This document shows, one piece after another, positions 1 to 13,172 of a stretch of 64,000 bases of DNA (positions are counted from its first letter, which is position 1; the number at the start of each line of letters is the position of its first letter). The DNA is taken from the NCBI GenBank assembly GCA_034190875.2, contig CM067349.1, positions 5,048,479 to 5,112,478 on the forward strand. The letters are read 5' to 3'. The position numbers and the translations under genes are program-made. Source of the DNA: Urechis unicinctus (Eukaryota; Annelida; Polychaeta; Xenopneusta; Urechidae). The notes below the pieces were generated by a model. It worked only from the letters and a program-made list of their open reading frames with translations. It searched no databases and was not told the DNA's origin.

Positions 1-1012
1 TGCATAGGTGTATTCATTTTTCTAACGTAACTGCATGTCTGTTAGCGTGGTTGTTTATTTGCAACAGGTTTGCTGCAATAGCAACGACTAAATATTCAAA
101 GCTTAATGGGATAAATTGTTAATGCATGCCGTTGAATTTGTGAAAGTACGACTAAGCTTGCCCAGTTAAGTTTTAAACAGAATCCATAATCTACATTGGG
201 AATGCATGGCGTTGTGTATAATGTCATCCAGTGCGTAGTAAATATATTTAAATAAAGCAAACAATGATTGTCCTTCTCGTTATTATGAATGAGTAGCTAG
301 AATCAACGCGCTTGCTCTTTCACTCGTTCAAGACACTGCATTTAAATGATCGGACAAACAGTTTAAAGGCAAACATATTTATATTTATGCATTGCCTTAA
401 AGCTGGAGCAGTTGCAGACTACCGTCGATATGACTACGCCAGAAGGTATATTAGCAGACACTTTCGGGGGTCGAAGAACTTGAAGGAGTCACTATTTATA
501 CTCCCACATCGTGCAATAAATATGTTGTTATTGTATTGTTTCAGCAAAATAATGAAGAGCTATGTTAGAAAAGACGGCAATAAGCGCCGTCTCCAAACGA
601 CGCACAATCGTTAGTTATCTGCTAATGTAAATAAACAAGCATAACTATAACCGGAATATGGATAAACACCTTTCTCCACCATTATTTGTACATATTTAAT
701 TCTGTAGATTTTCTCCTGACCGAACAATCTCTCATTTTAATAGTGTTCTCATCTGTAGAGTAGGCTTTCTATCAGCTAATGAATATATTTTAGCAAATCG
801 AAATGACTGGTAAGGGTGCGTGAGAACGAGGCTCACGGGACCGCGACTTAGGCGCCAACTTCGAACTACTCGCAAGAGACTTATAGCGTTATTGTTAATA
901 ATGTGGATGGATATAGTATAATTAGCATAATCCAGATACATTAGATATTTACGCCCAAGGCCATATACAATAATATGTCCATGTGTGTTTTTCAAAGTTA
1001 GCTCCACTGTGA

Positions 1013-1015
<3 letters not shown>
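1..1015. other. intergenic, no gene recognised
   Basis: AT-rich sequence with short open frames only, the longest a plus-strand frame of 100 codons at 312-614 whose product resembles no family I know. I saw no motif, repeat unit or RNA gene in it, and I did not find a second copy of this stretch elsewhere in the window. Confidence 0.5.
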
Positions 1016-1052
<37 letters not shown>

Positions 1053-1076
1053 ATATATATATATAGATATATATAT

Positions 1077-1142
<66 letters not shown>

Positions 1143-1179
1143 ATCTCTATATATCTATATATCTATATCTATCTCTCTA

Positions 1180-1212
<33 letters not shown>
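1016..1212. repeat. (TA)n microsatellite with CT-type interruptions
   Basis: About 200 bp of TA dinucleotides, broken by GGATATA, AGATATA and a CTATCT/CTCTAT-rich zone around 1140-1190. The interruptions show an old, partly degraded array rather than a fresh perfect one. Open frames across it encode only alternating Tyr-Ile and are not genes. Confidence 0.95.
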
Positions 1213-1214
<2 letters not shown>

Positions 1215-2589
1215 CCGTATTCACTTCATATTCGCTACCCAATAACCTCAAACCACCACATTAATACAAATGTACGACCTTATAACTTTAGGGCACATTA
1301 TGGAATTATGCACATTATGCAAACGATGCCGAAGTGAATATAGCAACACATTTCTACCATTAAGCGTCACAGTCAGTACAAGTACAAGTAGCGGTGTCAC
1401 AAGACCAGCTAATGCATGTCGCTATTGCCATACACCATATGCGGATTAGGCAAATCTATATGGACACAAACTGGGCACTGAATTGGTAGATTGTATTATT
1501 CTACCCAAGTCAAGAGGGGTCTTGAGGGAGTTGCAGGATTTAAGTGCTTCTGTGGATGACAGATACACATACAGCTGATGCATATTGTGCAAGGCGCTAA
1601 GCATAGCCCTTATAATAGAGCTTTAGATGGTGCTTCGTCCGCTGATGTGATAATCAACATGCTAGTGTTGCATCGTACTGGTAATGGTCGGTCATAGTGG
1701 AGGTTTTAGTCATTGTCTACGAGATGAATTAGCGACGGTGTCGGATGAGGATGATTGTCATTCTGGGAAAGCTTCCATTTAGGGACAGCGCAGACTTTGT
1801 ACAAACCCGTTGACCAGACCGGGCCCTGAAAGCTACGATGCTTGGACAATGAGCCAGCACAATAATACTGAATCGTCACGTCGGGTGCATCCAGTCAAAT
1901 TTGATAGAACTGCAATATAACATTATCCTTTGGGTCACAAAGAATCAGTCAGGTTTTTTACCTTAAGATCAAACTCATAGCCGGTGGATTGCAGTTAACC
2001 ACCACGTCATAGGAACCGACACACGGTGTGATGTCATAACACTTGGTTTGAGCGATCTTGGTGAACGTCTTTGAATGAAATAATTTTGAAGGCAAGTGAT
2101 ACAACCACATTATTATGCTCATCCATTTGTCGTAAGTAATTTACTGGGTTATCAAACAGGCAAGCCTCATCAAACGCTCCTGGCTTCCAAATACTGCAAA
2201 AAGACTAATAGCTTGTATGACTTTCCTCCGGGCATCTTTGAATTCCTCAATGTTTCGACTTCATTTAGCAACCTTACATACGTTAGGGCGTAATCATAGT
2301 TAAACAGGAACTGATTTGTATGATTACCGTTACCGTGATTGGTTTTAAAAGATATTTTCACAGTTATGATCCATGCATAAGCAGTAACTGAAAAATTTGG
2401 AACCGAGTAACATTCGAGCCGAGAAGAAATTTCTGCTACTCATATGCCAATAGACACACTGAAAATGCTCCCAAAATCTTCCAAGTATGTTGTAGTAGTC
2501 TGTTGCAGATGGTTGAAGGGAATGTGGGCCGTAATTCGTCGATTGCGCGGGGATATTAGGCATCAATTATGTTAAGTCTCACAGTGTTT
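1213..2589. other. intergenic, no gene recognised
   Basis: Mixed-composition DNA, somewhat richer in GC around 1.7-1.9 kb. Frames stay under 75 codons and none matches a recognisable domain. I could not pair it with another part of the window. Confidence 0.45.
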
Positions 2590-5500
2590 CACATTACACC
2601 GCCATACGATTTTTCGTGCCCTTGAAGAAACCGTTATCGAGAATTCAATTGACTAAGTGGTATCCCTAGCATGTTGATAACTGCGACCCACTCGAGTCAG
2701 CTTCTAGTCACAAATAGCAACACGGCGATCTCTCGAACACTTTATAAAGCAATGTGGGATCTTTGAGCAACTACTTATGTTTCGATGTTTGCCAATAGCG
2801 TAGAAATGTGAATGCAGTGTCTATAAAATTGAATATGATTAGATTATACCTGCTACATTGACACTGCGTTAATATATTACACAAAAGGACATTGAACTCA
2901 ATTCGCGTAATCACTTTGTATAAAGCCAGAAGTCTATCAGTTATCTATAGGGAGATGCAATGAGCAATCGTCTGTTTATACAGTAAGACCAGAGGAATTA
3001 TTTGTCTTGTTATTCATATCTTTATCCATTTCTTGTAAACTTTACTTGCGTGAAATAAATGATACTACTCTAATTAGTCGCAAAAATGAAATCAACTTAG
3101 TAGCTTCCTTGCTTGGTTTAGCTCTTTGAACACCTTCAAGAGAACGATTCGGATCGAAGCTGGACCTCTTTCAATAGTTTAGTGGCTGACATAAACAGGG
3201 AAGCAATTCTGGCAAAGTATATTTTTTTTGTGATAGCAAGGTTCCGGCAGTTTAATCTTTTTGTAATCACAACCCATCTATCACAACTTTCAAGCATTTA
3301 GGCGTCTCAAAATTACCATCTGTGTATTGGTTCGAAAACGTTCAGTCACAAACATACACGCATTGTTTATACTTTCCAACAAAACGCATTGTATAACCAC
3401 TTCACATCACACTGTCAGATAATCGATATGAATAATGCAACCATCGGAAATAGGGAAAGTCTCTTTCAAAACATGATAATCCCGTTACACATCCTTTCAT
3501 TTGCTATTTCTCTAATATATGACTGCATCTGGTAATTAAGAAACAGAATGTTTATTATCAATGCTGCAGTTAATGCTGGTCGGACCCGTTGATGTGCTGT
3601 ACTAATGAGCGATTCGATTTGTAAGATTAACTAACATTGGTAGGAAATGGGATGACCCCTTGATTCGACCTTTTCTGGTGCTAATGCCAATACAGACAAC
3701 ATGCAATATTAATGTTGATTTCGGCTAAAGCTCTGATATGAGTGGTTTACTAGCCACGAATCTTTGGTTACCGAAATGGTCACTATTACGTGAACAACCG
3801 CGGAACAGCTAGTTTATTTGGAGCTGCCATATGTAAGAGCTAGCGTCAGTAATCATAATATTGTAGAGCAAAAGGACTTCTTCGTCAGATTTCACTTATA
3901 ATAACTATGTTGCAACAAATGTACTAGCAAATTATTACGTCAGGCATATACTCCGTATCTGGCAACGGAAGGACATTTTACCGACGTTGTCGATGTTGAT
4001 AACAAGATAATGTATGTAAAATCGGGGTAATTATAACGTCCAAACAATGGCATTACAAACAACCGCATTAATGAAGGGCATATATCGGCAGCGGCATATG
4101 CGTGATGCTTTATTGTAATTAAATCTTCCAATTGCATTCACTGTCAATCGATTTTTCACAGTTTCTTTCTTATGTAATTAATGAACAACCTGGCTTATTT
4201 GTCATCACTTTTATAATCTTCTTCCACCAGTGTCATTAATCAAATTTGGCTGCACATTCAGTTAAAACCTATCCAATGTTGTTGTCTGCAGATGACTTTA
4301 TTCTTAGCGTTTGCAGCAATGTTTGAGTCTAGGATATGAGCATTAATAAGTATCGTTAAATTGATTTGTATAAAATTCTCCTCCTTACTTATTAATCGTT
4401 GTAAGTTACAGTTATATACCTATTTTAGCAACACCTATCAATGCGTCAACAGTCGCATTCGAGTAATGCCTGATCCATGAGTGTTGCCTCTACATATGGT
4501 GACATTGGAATGACCTTATGCGCCAATATCTTATATAAAGAGTGACAGGATGCCGACCAGTACAGGAAATCTTAAATGACGGTGCCATTTTTGTAACCAT
4601 TAATCTTTTTTATTCGCACGCAACAGACAGACTGGCCATCTTTCGAACACTCGTTTTTTTTAGAAAATTGTTCATTGGGAGGGGGTATTCTGGTTGTCTT
4701 GAAACTGTCTTAGATCTATGAGAGAACGTATAGCTCTTAAAACATGCCTTTATCCTAACGAAACTTTCACTTTATGGGAAGCGGCTTGAATGGATGTCTG
4801 GAAACGGGGTTCTGAGGGGCACAGTTGCTACATGCAACACCACCAACTAACGCCACACAAAATCTAGTCGTCTGTGATTTATAGAATGAAAACGGTATGT
4901 AAATAGGTCTGCGGAACCTGCAGGGGTAACGTGTTGGGAAAAGCAATATACAGCACGAGCCGAAAACAATACGTGGGTAGGCATATAATATAACACGAAG
5001 TAGTGCTCTAGATCTTACAGCACATGCTTGATCATATTCAAGCTAGTTGCGCTACTTTATTTGTGCGTCAGCAAACTAGGGTATAGCAAAGTCAGCAGGT
5101 ACCATACAAAATGTCATTACCAATTGCAAAGGCTTATTACTACAGATACATCAACTCAACGGCACACATCTGGGGCGGCGTTAATGGACCTGCCAATCTA
5201 TATCCTTATTAACAGACACAATATTACCTTAAGTAGCGAAAATGTTGCTGCAAGTAAGGCTCTGTTCTGAAAAGTAACGAAAAGCCATGTGATGTGTAAT
5301 CCTCCGCTGATCCTGATCCAGTTTACACCTAATACACCAGTTGACGTGGTCTTACTTATTGTACCATTCAATGGTACATGTTATCATAAACGCACTGGAC
5401 TAAAGTGCTTTGAATAAAACATTAAAGTTCGGTATATATATTAGTGAACACCATGACTGTCAGCCAGGTGTGTTTACGCGCCGACTTCAGGTATAATAAC

Positions 5501-7110
5501 TACTACTTCAGTTCGTCAGTATTTGCTTTCCTTGTTAAAACAATCCAGTTATTGATCTCGTTTAATAATGAAAATATTGATGACATTGTGATAGTAACAT
5601 AACATCTGAAGGACAATCCACGGCAACATACAATCAAAAGCTACGTATGCTGCACTAAAAGTGAACAACAGAAGATAAGATAACCAGGTAGTTTTGTACG
5701 CTTCCCAATTAGTTTAATAATCTAAGAGCATTGCACATTTGAATTGCTATGATTACTTCTTAACGTGGCTGTAGACTTTACCAGTATAATTTTGTAGTTA
5801 ATTGCTTATTCAACAGATGGAACCTGGGCAAGATGGACTTATTCCTTGACATGCTTCAATGATGCACATCGCACGGAGCGTCTATTATACAGAGGAACAG
5901 CCAATATGTACACTTATATGATTCAAGGGGAAACTTGACGCGGCAGTCATTTTTCATAAGTAGACATTACTCATACGTAAATAATTGACGAATCGATGCG
6001 TACGGTAGGATCGTCAATCTGTAAAGCTTCTAATATCGTTTTAATCCAGATAGCCGTGCATCCTGTCTGCCGTTAAAAACAAACTACGTATCATATATTA
6101 GCACAGAACCGACTGCCGCGCCGAGCACAGATATAGAGCTGTTATGAGCTTAGCATCATATAACTGATGGCAACTGTCGATTATAATTGCGAGCAAATCT
6201 TACAGAACGCAACGGAATTGCTATTCTTTTTCTTCGGAACTGATATATAATAGATCGTTAATATTCACGACCTTATCCTCAAATATGGCCGGGTGTGTTG
6301 CTACTATGCTATACTGCCGAGCAACGGGCTGTTAAGAGATGGTATTGAACACGAAAACACCGAGATGATAATGGACAGCTCGATAACAGCAAGATAACTA
6401 TGCAGCCCGTATATATGAACCATAAATCTGCGGATAAAGCTATAGTCTAAGCGGAAAATTAGAATGTTACTTATTATCAATGTGTTGCTATATACCGCAT
6501 GACTAATAACACATAGCAAATGTATAGAACCGACATTGCCAGCGGATGCGCAAGGGTACTTTTGCATTCTCTTAACTGTATTTTCTACGTAAACCAACCT
6601 TAGTCATTCACAGAGATTGGGCGAATATCTAGAGTCTTCAGCAACAAAACATCGTTTGAGATAAATTCCCGACCAATTGTATAACCATTGCCAGGAAAAA
6701 ATCGTTTGGTTGGCTGTACCATATCCTTATCAGAATAATAGTAAAGCTTGATAATTAGGTTTTACAATCACGATAAAGCGTTCCAATTGCAGTTCCGATA
6801 CTTTTAGTGTTTAGAGTCTGCCCGTATAGATTATTGAAAGCCACATTATTCACTAGGCCTTCTAAATGACACAGTTAACTTCACATGGGTTAATGATCAG
6901 AGCAACATATCACTGTGTGAGAGCTTTGACTTGCAAGCTGCTGTTCACGGCAATGCAGAGAACGGAAGTAATTCATGAGTGCTTTAGATTCAAGCACGCA
7001 ATTCATCCGACGTATCTTCCTAGGTACCAGCCACCTCAGAAGCTTCAGTCCTTTCTTGCCAGAATTTGTTGCTTCTGCTGCCAATGCAATTTAACTGAAA
7101 TAACTTGCTT
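2590..7110. repeat. old segmental duplicate, copy 1 (partner 31.11-36.30 kb)
   Basis: Collinear with 31.11-36.30 kb. Matching anchors include CGCCATACGATTTTTCGTGC-like sequence at 2.6 kb with 31.12 kb, TACTTATGTTTCGATGTTTG at 2.77 with 31.28 kb, AGCAATCGTCTGTTTATACA at 2.96 with 31.48 kb, CAGTTAAAACC at 4.26 with 33.28 kb, and a 40-bp exact match at 6237-6276 with 35454-35493. Between anchors the copies differ by many substitutions and indels, and parts around 3.2-4.2 kb have no easy partner. Short open frames here are not preserved in the partner, so I see no gene. Confidence 0.75.
5360..5378. repeat. short perfect palindrome
   Basis: TGTACCATT, one base, then AATGGTACA: 9-bp arms around a single C. 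The corresponding part of the partner block near 34.5 kb has different sequence, so it is not conserved. No function is implied. Confidence 0.6.
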
Positions 7111-7692
7111 AATATTCCATCATTTCTGACGAACACAACAGTACCCCCGCGACTCCAGTATCGCTTGTATATTCCTTGACAATGTTTATACGTTGATCCG
7201 GTCAAGGTCACATAATCTTATTCTGTTATGATTCGCTTAACCAGGTGAGTCATATGGTTTAAATCGTAGCAGTGCATTCTAAACTATTTAATTGGAAAAT
7301 TACCCTACCAGGCATAACGCACTAGTTAGCATAATCTGATGACTGACGGTACTTATTACCCATGTGCCACAATCATGCATTTTTACCAAACTATGGTGCG
7401 GTTTCACATCGTGGGATGTGCAGCATCACTGATGCCAACCGATTAATGTGCTCATGTGTATAATGGTCAAAAGCTGCCGATGCACTCGAATGCTATCGAT
7501 ACATTATGCTTTGGGGTTTCAAGCTCAACAATGTTTCAACGGATATCTTTGTATGAGCGATCATAATGGAAACTAGACATGATTAGAGATATTTGCTTTG
7601 TTCATGAAATGGTGATAATGTTAATAACCTTTGTGATGCTGTGATTACTGCTCCGAAAATACATCCTGATTCTGAAGAACAGTAAGAAAATC

Positions 7693-7791
7693 AATTTGGA
7701 TATTCTGCCGTAATACAATTACTCATTCCTTCAAAGAAGTTCGTATCGTTGAAGGAATGAGTAATTGTATTACGGGCAGAATATCCAAATT
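7693..7791. repeat. long hairpin, 42-bp arms
   Basis: Left arm 7693-7734 and right arm 7749-7791 are reverse complements except for one extra base in the right arm; the loop is 14 bases. The diverged copy near 38.50-38.57 kb carries the sequence only once, without a hairpin. This fits a local template switch that rewrote the right arm as an inverted copy of the left. It could extrude as a cruciform. Confidence 0.95.
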
Positions 7792-8172
7792 AAAACTAAT
7801 ACATAAAAGGGATGGTATTCACAGCGGACCGCACCAGAACAAGATACGCGTTTGGAGTATGTCACGATGACACAAATTGACAGCGCACGTCGCGGGTTGT
7901 AGAACGCGTGCTTTGAGATAGACCGTTTCTTTGAACATAGCCTCATAGTTCAAAGTCGCTTTGTATTCACAATGAGAGGGTGGTATTTTATGCACGGGAA
8001 AACGATGCATCAGAACGGAAATATAGCCCCGTGCCGAATATCTTTACACCTCTTATGACGCCCTCATCCCGCGCCCACATTGACAATGTGACCCGACCCA
8101 TATGTTTGTTTTGAACCCGCCAGCCTGTGTGAAATAGCAAAAACAGAGGAATCGAATTCTTACTTGTTATCG

Positions 8173-8390
8173 TATATATATATAGATATATATAGCATAT
8201 ATAATATATATCTATATATAGAGATATAGATATATCTCCAGTTATGTAGATGGATAAAGCGTGATCCAATATATATATACTACAAATCCTCTAGGAACAT
8301 ATAAAATCTCTCTATATATAATTGATATATCTCTCAGCTATATCTACAGGCATTTAGGATATATATATCATATATTTATCCCTGCGTACT
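8173..8390. repeat. TA-rich insertion carrying a captured copy of 9025-9122
   Basis: The partner block reads straight through a short TATATATA run here (39.11 kb), but this copy has about 200 extra bases. They consist of TA/GATA/CTATA tracts plus a recognisable copy (8235-8359) of the single-copy sequence at 9025-9122. Shared strings include TCTCCAGTTATGTA, CAAATCCTCTAGGAACATAT and ACAGGCATTTAGGA. Within the captured copy, TA-rich stretches are inserted at several points. Confidence 0.8.
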
Positions 8391-9320
8391 TGATGTGCAT
8401 AGTGCCGTTTTAATCAGTCCCAATATTGAGACCACCATAGCAACGTTTCTTCGCGGCGACCTCGTCCGTTTTCGCTCTTTGAACATCTTAAATGGTAAAT
8501 CCAGGTAACCGCAAGGCCCCATTCACAATAGAGTGGGAATAATACGTCAAGGGCGGCATAAACACGGAAGAAATTCTTAGAGAGTGTAACAGCTTGTCAT
8601 ATCAAAGCGACCGATGTTATCATCTTCATGTAAACACAACCCATTCATCACCATACCGAATTCTTTGGGCATCTTCAAGTAAGACACTAATACGCAATCA
8701 ATTATGTCAAAAAAGGGGCTTCTTTAAATGAATTCATTCGCAAACATGAACGCATTGTCTATCCTATCCAACAAGGAAGCCACATTTGTAATCACTTAAA
8801 CCCAACAAAAGACCGAAGATTAACTGCAATGAATAATACCACTATTTCAAATTTTAGACCATCTGTTAGTCTGACAAGCTCTGGCATAACTGATCTCCCC
8901 GTTTGCACCCCTCGATTTGCTAATAGATTCGTGAGCGATTTCTGTGGTATATGAAGTAGCCCAGAGGCTTTTGAGACTCAGACTGCTTGTTATGGATACA
9001 GCATGTAGACTTGTCTTTCAATAATCTCCAGTTATGTACTGGAAAATCGGTGATCCAAGATACTTCAAATCCTCTAGGAACATATAAAATTGCTAATTGT
9101 TGGCAGCTACAGGCATTTAGGAGTGACGTTTTGGCGCTATTTAATCAATGCTTACATTGACCTTCTCAACTAGTCAGTTATTTAAGGAATCAGTATATGA
9201 TATACCAAGACTCACGCCACAGGTGTGTTAATTGGTACCTACATATACGGATTTAACGCGCCTCAACCTATCAAAACGATGCTGCTTTTTTCCCTACATA
9301 CTGGCTTAAACTTGTAGGTC

Positions 9321-10359
9321 CAAGCATACACAGGTATACACGTGAATGAAAAGCCTTGTGTAACTTCGTAAAGTATAGTGACTACCAATCGGATTGTGCA
9401 GGCATTCGTACCTGTATGAATCGATCACCGCCATCATTATCTTACTTGTGTTACACTTTTGTTAAGTTTGAAATGATATCGATTCCGATAACTGCTGGTT
9501 GGTATCAATGTAAAGTCGCCAAACATTCAACCGTGATCCATAGGACTTACGCAAATATTACTACATATCACTCTTCTACAAACACATCCCACACATCAAT
9601 CGACATTTGAAAACCATAACATAGGCTCTAACGATAGCCGTATGCTCGTATTTTCTATCTTCAACACCTCCATCTAAAGGAAATACACCCACATGTTCAA
9701 CATTAGTTGTGGTTTTCTAAATTAAACGTACAGCACCATTGGGTTCTTGCCATCAGGTACTTTCTAGAGAGAGCTGCACAGATGACTGAAGATGAACAGG
9801 TGGGCACAGATTTTACACCAATCTGATGAGCACGAGGGTGTCGCGAGAATAACAAGCTGCAACCCAGACCAAGTATTGATCAATGTGATATTAAGTCTGA
9901 CTGCGATGCATCAAACACAGCAGCTTGAGGAATATTACATATAAAAAGCATTAGTAGAACTGACAAATATGGCTATTACCAGACAAACGCCAAATTGCTT
10001 TCGAGTTGATGATGATGTATCATAGGTTTGCAACTGATGTGGAATATAGTGTGTATTAACTACTTATGGGCTAATACAATCCACTGTAACTTTATATAAA
10101 TCCACCATCAGTTGCATGTCACATATGATCAACAAGACTGCAGAAGCAATGAGTTAGCAATGATCAATGACAATATCAAATTAAATAACGATTAATGTTA
10201 TATATTTGGCAGAATACATCTTAGAGTCCTTTGACCATGGTACATGTGGTGATAATTATTATGGAACGATTGATCCACTGTTGGCTGAATCACACCAATT
10301 GCTTTTATAAGTACAATCTTCATCGTCCATCATATTCAACACAATCAGAATTATATATA
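9321..10359. other. intergenic, no gene recognised
   Basis: No recognisable gene or repeat partner. It contains a plus-strand frame of 84 codons at 9356-9610 without any motif. It ends in the AT-rich TTATATATATTAATC sequence where tandem unit A begins. Confidence 0.4.
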
Positions 10360-10373
10360 TTAATCATAATGAT

Positions 10374-10417
10374 AGTAATCATCAACATCATCACCATTAT
10401 TATCATCTTCATCATTG

Positions 10418-10450
<33 letters not shown>

Positions 10451-10455
10451 CCATC
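10374..10455. repeat. (ATC)n microsatellite at start of unit A
   Basis: Imperfect ATC/ACC trinucleotide tract ending in a pure run of about nine ATC units. The matching tract at the start of unit B (18925-18998) is shorter and interrupted by ATAATC. The two tracts mark the beginnings of the tandem units. Confidence 0.9.
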
Positions 10456-13018
10456 TGAAGCAACGACGACATGACCAATAATGTGATCCATATCAGTCAT
10501 GATTATGATGAGCGCCAGTCTTTTCGTACCACGCACATGTGAGCAAAATATTATTGCAGTGAATGTGCCTCCATAGCTATATGTTATGTGTCATGATAAT
10601 ATATAACCTGCCATTATATCAGCTTTGTAGGCAAAAACTTCAGATTTCATATCACACTGTTTAAACTGATTAAGAATCCGACTAGACGGGCAAATATTAT
10701 TCAGTCAACAAATTGATGGCAAAATCGTATTCTAATATTGGGAATAGTTGCATATGAATATATTAACGAGCCGGCATGCAAGCTGACTCTAAGAATTGGT
10801 CTTTAGGTAAACTATTCATGAATGATAGTTTCCAGATATTCCATTCACTTTCAGGCGCTCCGCAAGGATATTCCACTGTTTCATGACAATATAGTATCAT
10901 ACAACGCCCGACCTCGACTAAAACATTAATCTAGACGCATCTTAACTGGTGATAAATTCAAAATCATGAGCTGCTGAAGCATTCAAAGGCAAGGATTGCC
11001 TCTAAATACCAATCTCGCTGATTGTTTGTTCATTTCATTAAAATATAAATTATTAAAAGATAGTCTACTGGTAATACATGCCATTTAAGGCATTGTTCCA
11101 ATCAATATTCACACTGGCAAGGCAGTTGAAATGAAAACATTTGAATTTCCTGACACTTCCGTTGTTAGCATTGCCACAGGCAAACTGTAGTAGAACCATA
11201 GAAATGCAGCGGGTGGGGACTATTTCAGTCAAGCTCCGACGAACATTGTAGGATGCAGAGCTTATGATAAAACTTGTTGATGGAACAGTTGTTACTACAT
11301 TGATTATATATTTTGGAATGGAAAGGTAGCTACTGTTTATCGTTAACGGAATTAAAACCGTCATGAGGCAATTTGCAGCTTATTGCTGTTTTAGTAGCAT
11401 TGAATTGACAATAAAGGTAGTTATTCCCATTAGTGTAATTAAACAGATAATATAGTTGGTTTACATATTGAGCCCCATTAACATATATTAATGTTAATCA
11501 ACCCTTCGAAAGTTTAACGGTATGTGCATGTTATTGCATGTTCAGTTGGGATTACCGCAATAACCCCTGTGATTACGCGACAACTTGCTAACCGTAACAA
11601 TACGAGAACGCGATAATCATGCGCCACTTCACACTGAAATGATCAAAGTGATAAATTAGCTGCCGTGAAGTAACATTACGAGAGGGTTTTTTTCTGGGTC
11701 GCTGTGAGATTGAAGCTGGTTTCATTTATAAATTGACGGGTTGGGTTTACTTTCGATGGAGTTTTCTTATTATATTGTTAAATAGCTTACAGGCTTTTGC
11801 GATCTGCCTTGATTGAGCAAGACTGCAAAGACCATGCAAATCTTGAAAACACATTTTGTATGGGTTTCTTAAGGAACTAACGCATTCTAAGATCCGAATT
11901 AGTTCATTATGCGCTATATGTTTTGTGTAATTCATGTGCTGAAGATTTCAATTAAGCTAATTCCAGAGTTGAGGATAATGAAATGTATTTTGCTGTGTAA
12001 ATGGATTAACACGTGTCCTTCATTACTCCATATGAGAACCAATTGAGCATATCACTTCACTGTTGGACGTTATTAATTTTAAAAAATGGTTTCACAATGT
12101 TATGGTCGGGCAGAGACTTACTGTGGGTTTTGTCTTTTCTAGTTCATAGCATGCAGTCGTGTCAACGCTCGGAGGGTTTCTACTCATGTCTTTTTATGCC
12201 GATGCATTCCGAACATCTATAGCACTGGTGGGCAATGCAATTCATCAAAATGATTGACTCTGTCTAAATAAGATACTTTGAACAAATGCCGGAGTCCAAT
12301 CACCTGATTAACGTTATTGCGTTGCCAGTCTCGTCCAAAGAAGACTTGTCATCACCTGACGGCGTTTTTGTTTATGGCCAACAAGACCGATTGCTCACAA
12401 TGTGATGTAATTCAGCTCTGGTAGCACCGATACAAACCACTACAGCCATAGCTGTCCATGAAATAATCCTTGCAAATGGTTTCATTCTGAAACTAAATCG
12501 GAATAACGACATCGAGAACTGCATGTGCGCTACATTTTGCATCGCACGGAAAAGATACAAAGATTGATGTAATATTCGTCGAAGTGGTGTTTGGTCATAC
12601 AGGATGCAGTTTAGCGGTGTAAATAGTATAACCGTCTGATATCATATGACGGACCACACGAGATATCTTGGGTATAGGCGCCTTTAAATCACAGATGCCA
12701 ACTACAAGTCTGCCACCGTAAAACAGTTCCGTATAAATTTCCGCCATGAATTTACCACACTCCGCTAAATTGTAAGCAAGAATAATGATTTTTCCTTCTG
12801 TCTGTTAAATACTCATAATGACAGACTAGTTTGGGACGCCGAAACTGATATCTGGCAATGGCTGGGCTATTGATGACAAAGTCGTCACAAGTACAGGGGA
12901 AATGTACTGTCATAGGCTTATCAACAAAATATTACCTGAAAATATCCACCGCATGTTCAGCTTCTTGACGTTGCCATGGCAATAGTGTTAAAATGTAAAC
13001 AACAAATGGTTCGTGTGC

Positions 13019-13172
<154 letters not shown>

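Larger units (their letters stand above)
7275..9320. repeat. old segmental duplicate, copy of parts of 38.07-41.7 kb
   Basis: Collinear with the later block, with large deletions. Anchors: CAGGCATAACGCA (7.31 with 38.11 kb), ATGGTGCGGTTTCACATC (7.39 with 38.19 kb), GGAAACTAGACATGATTAGA (7.57 with 38.36 kb), TACTTGATGTGCATAGTG (8.39 with 39.13 kb), AAGGAATCAGTATATGATAT (9.18 with 41.57 kb). A jump near 9.02 kb joins sequence matching 39.76 kb to sequence matching 41.45 kb, so about 1.7 kb present in the later copy is missing here. No open frame is shared between the copies. Confidence 0.7.

Noticed and set aside
985-1245. Open frames made of alternating Tyr-Ile, also at 12976-13263, 17488-17845, 23757-24161, 27616-27931 and 43866-44737
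   Set aside because: They are translations of (TA)n microsatellites; frame openness follows from the repeat itself.
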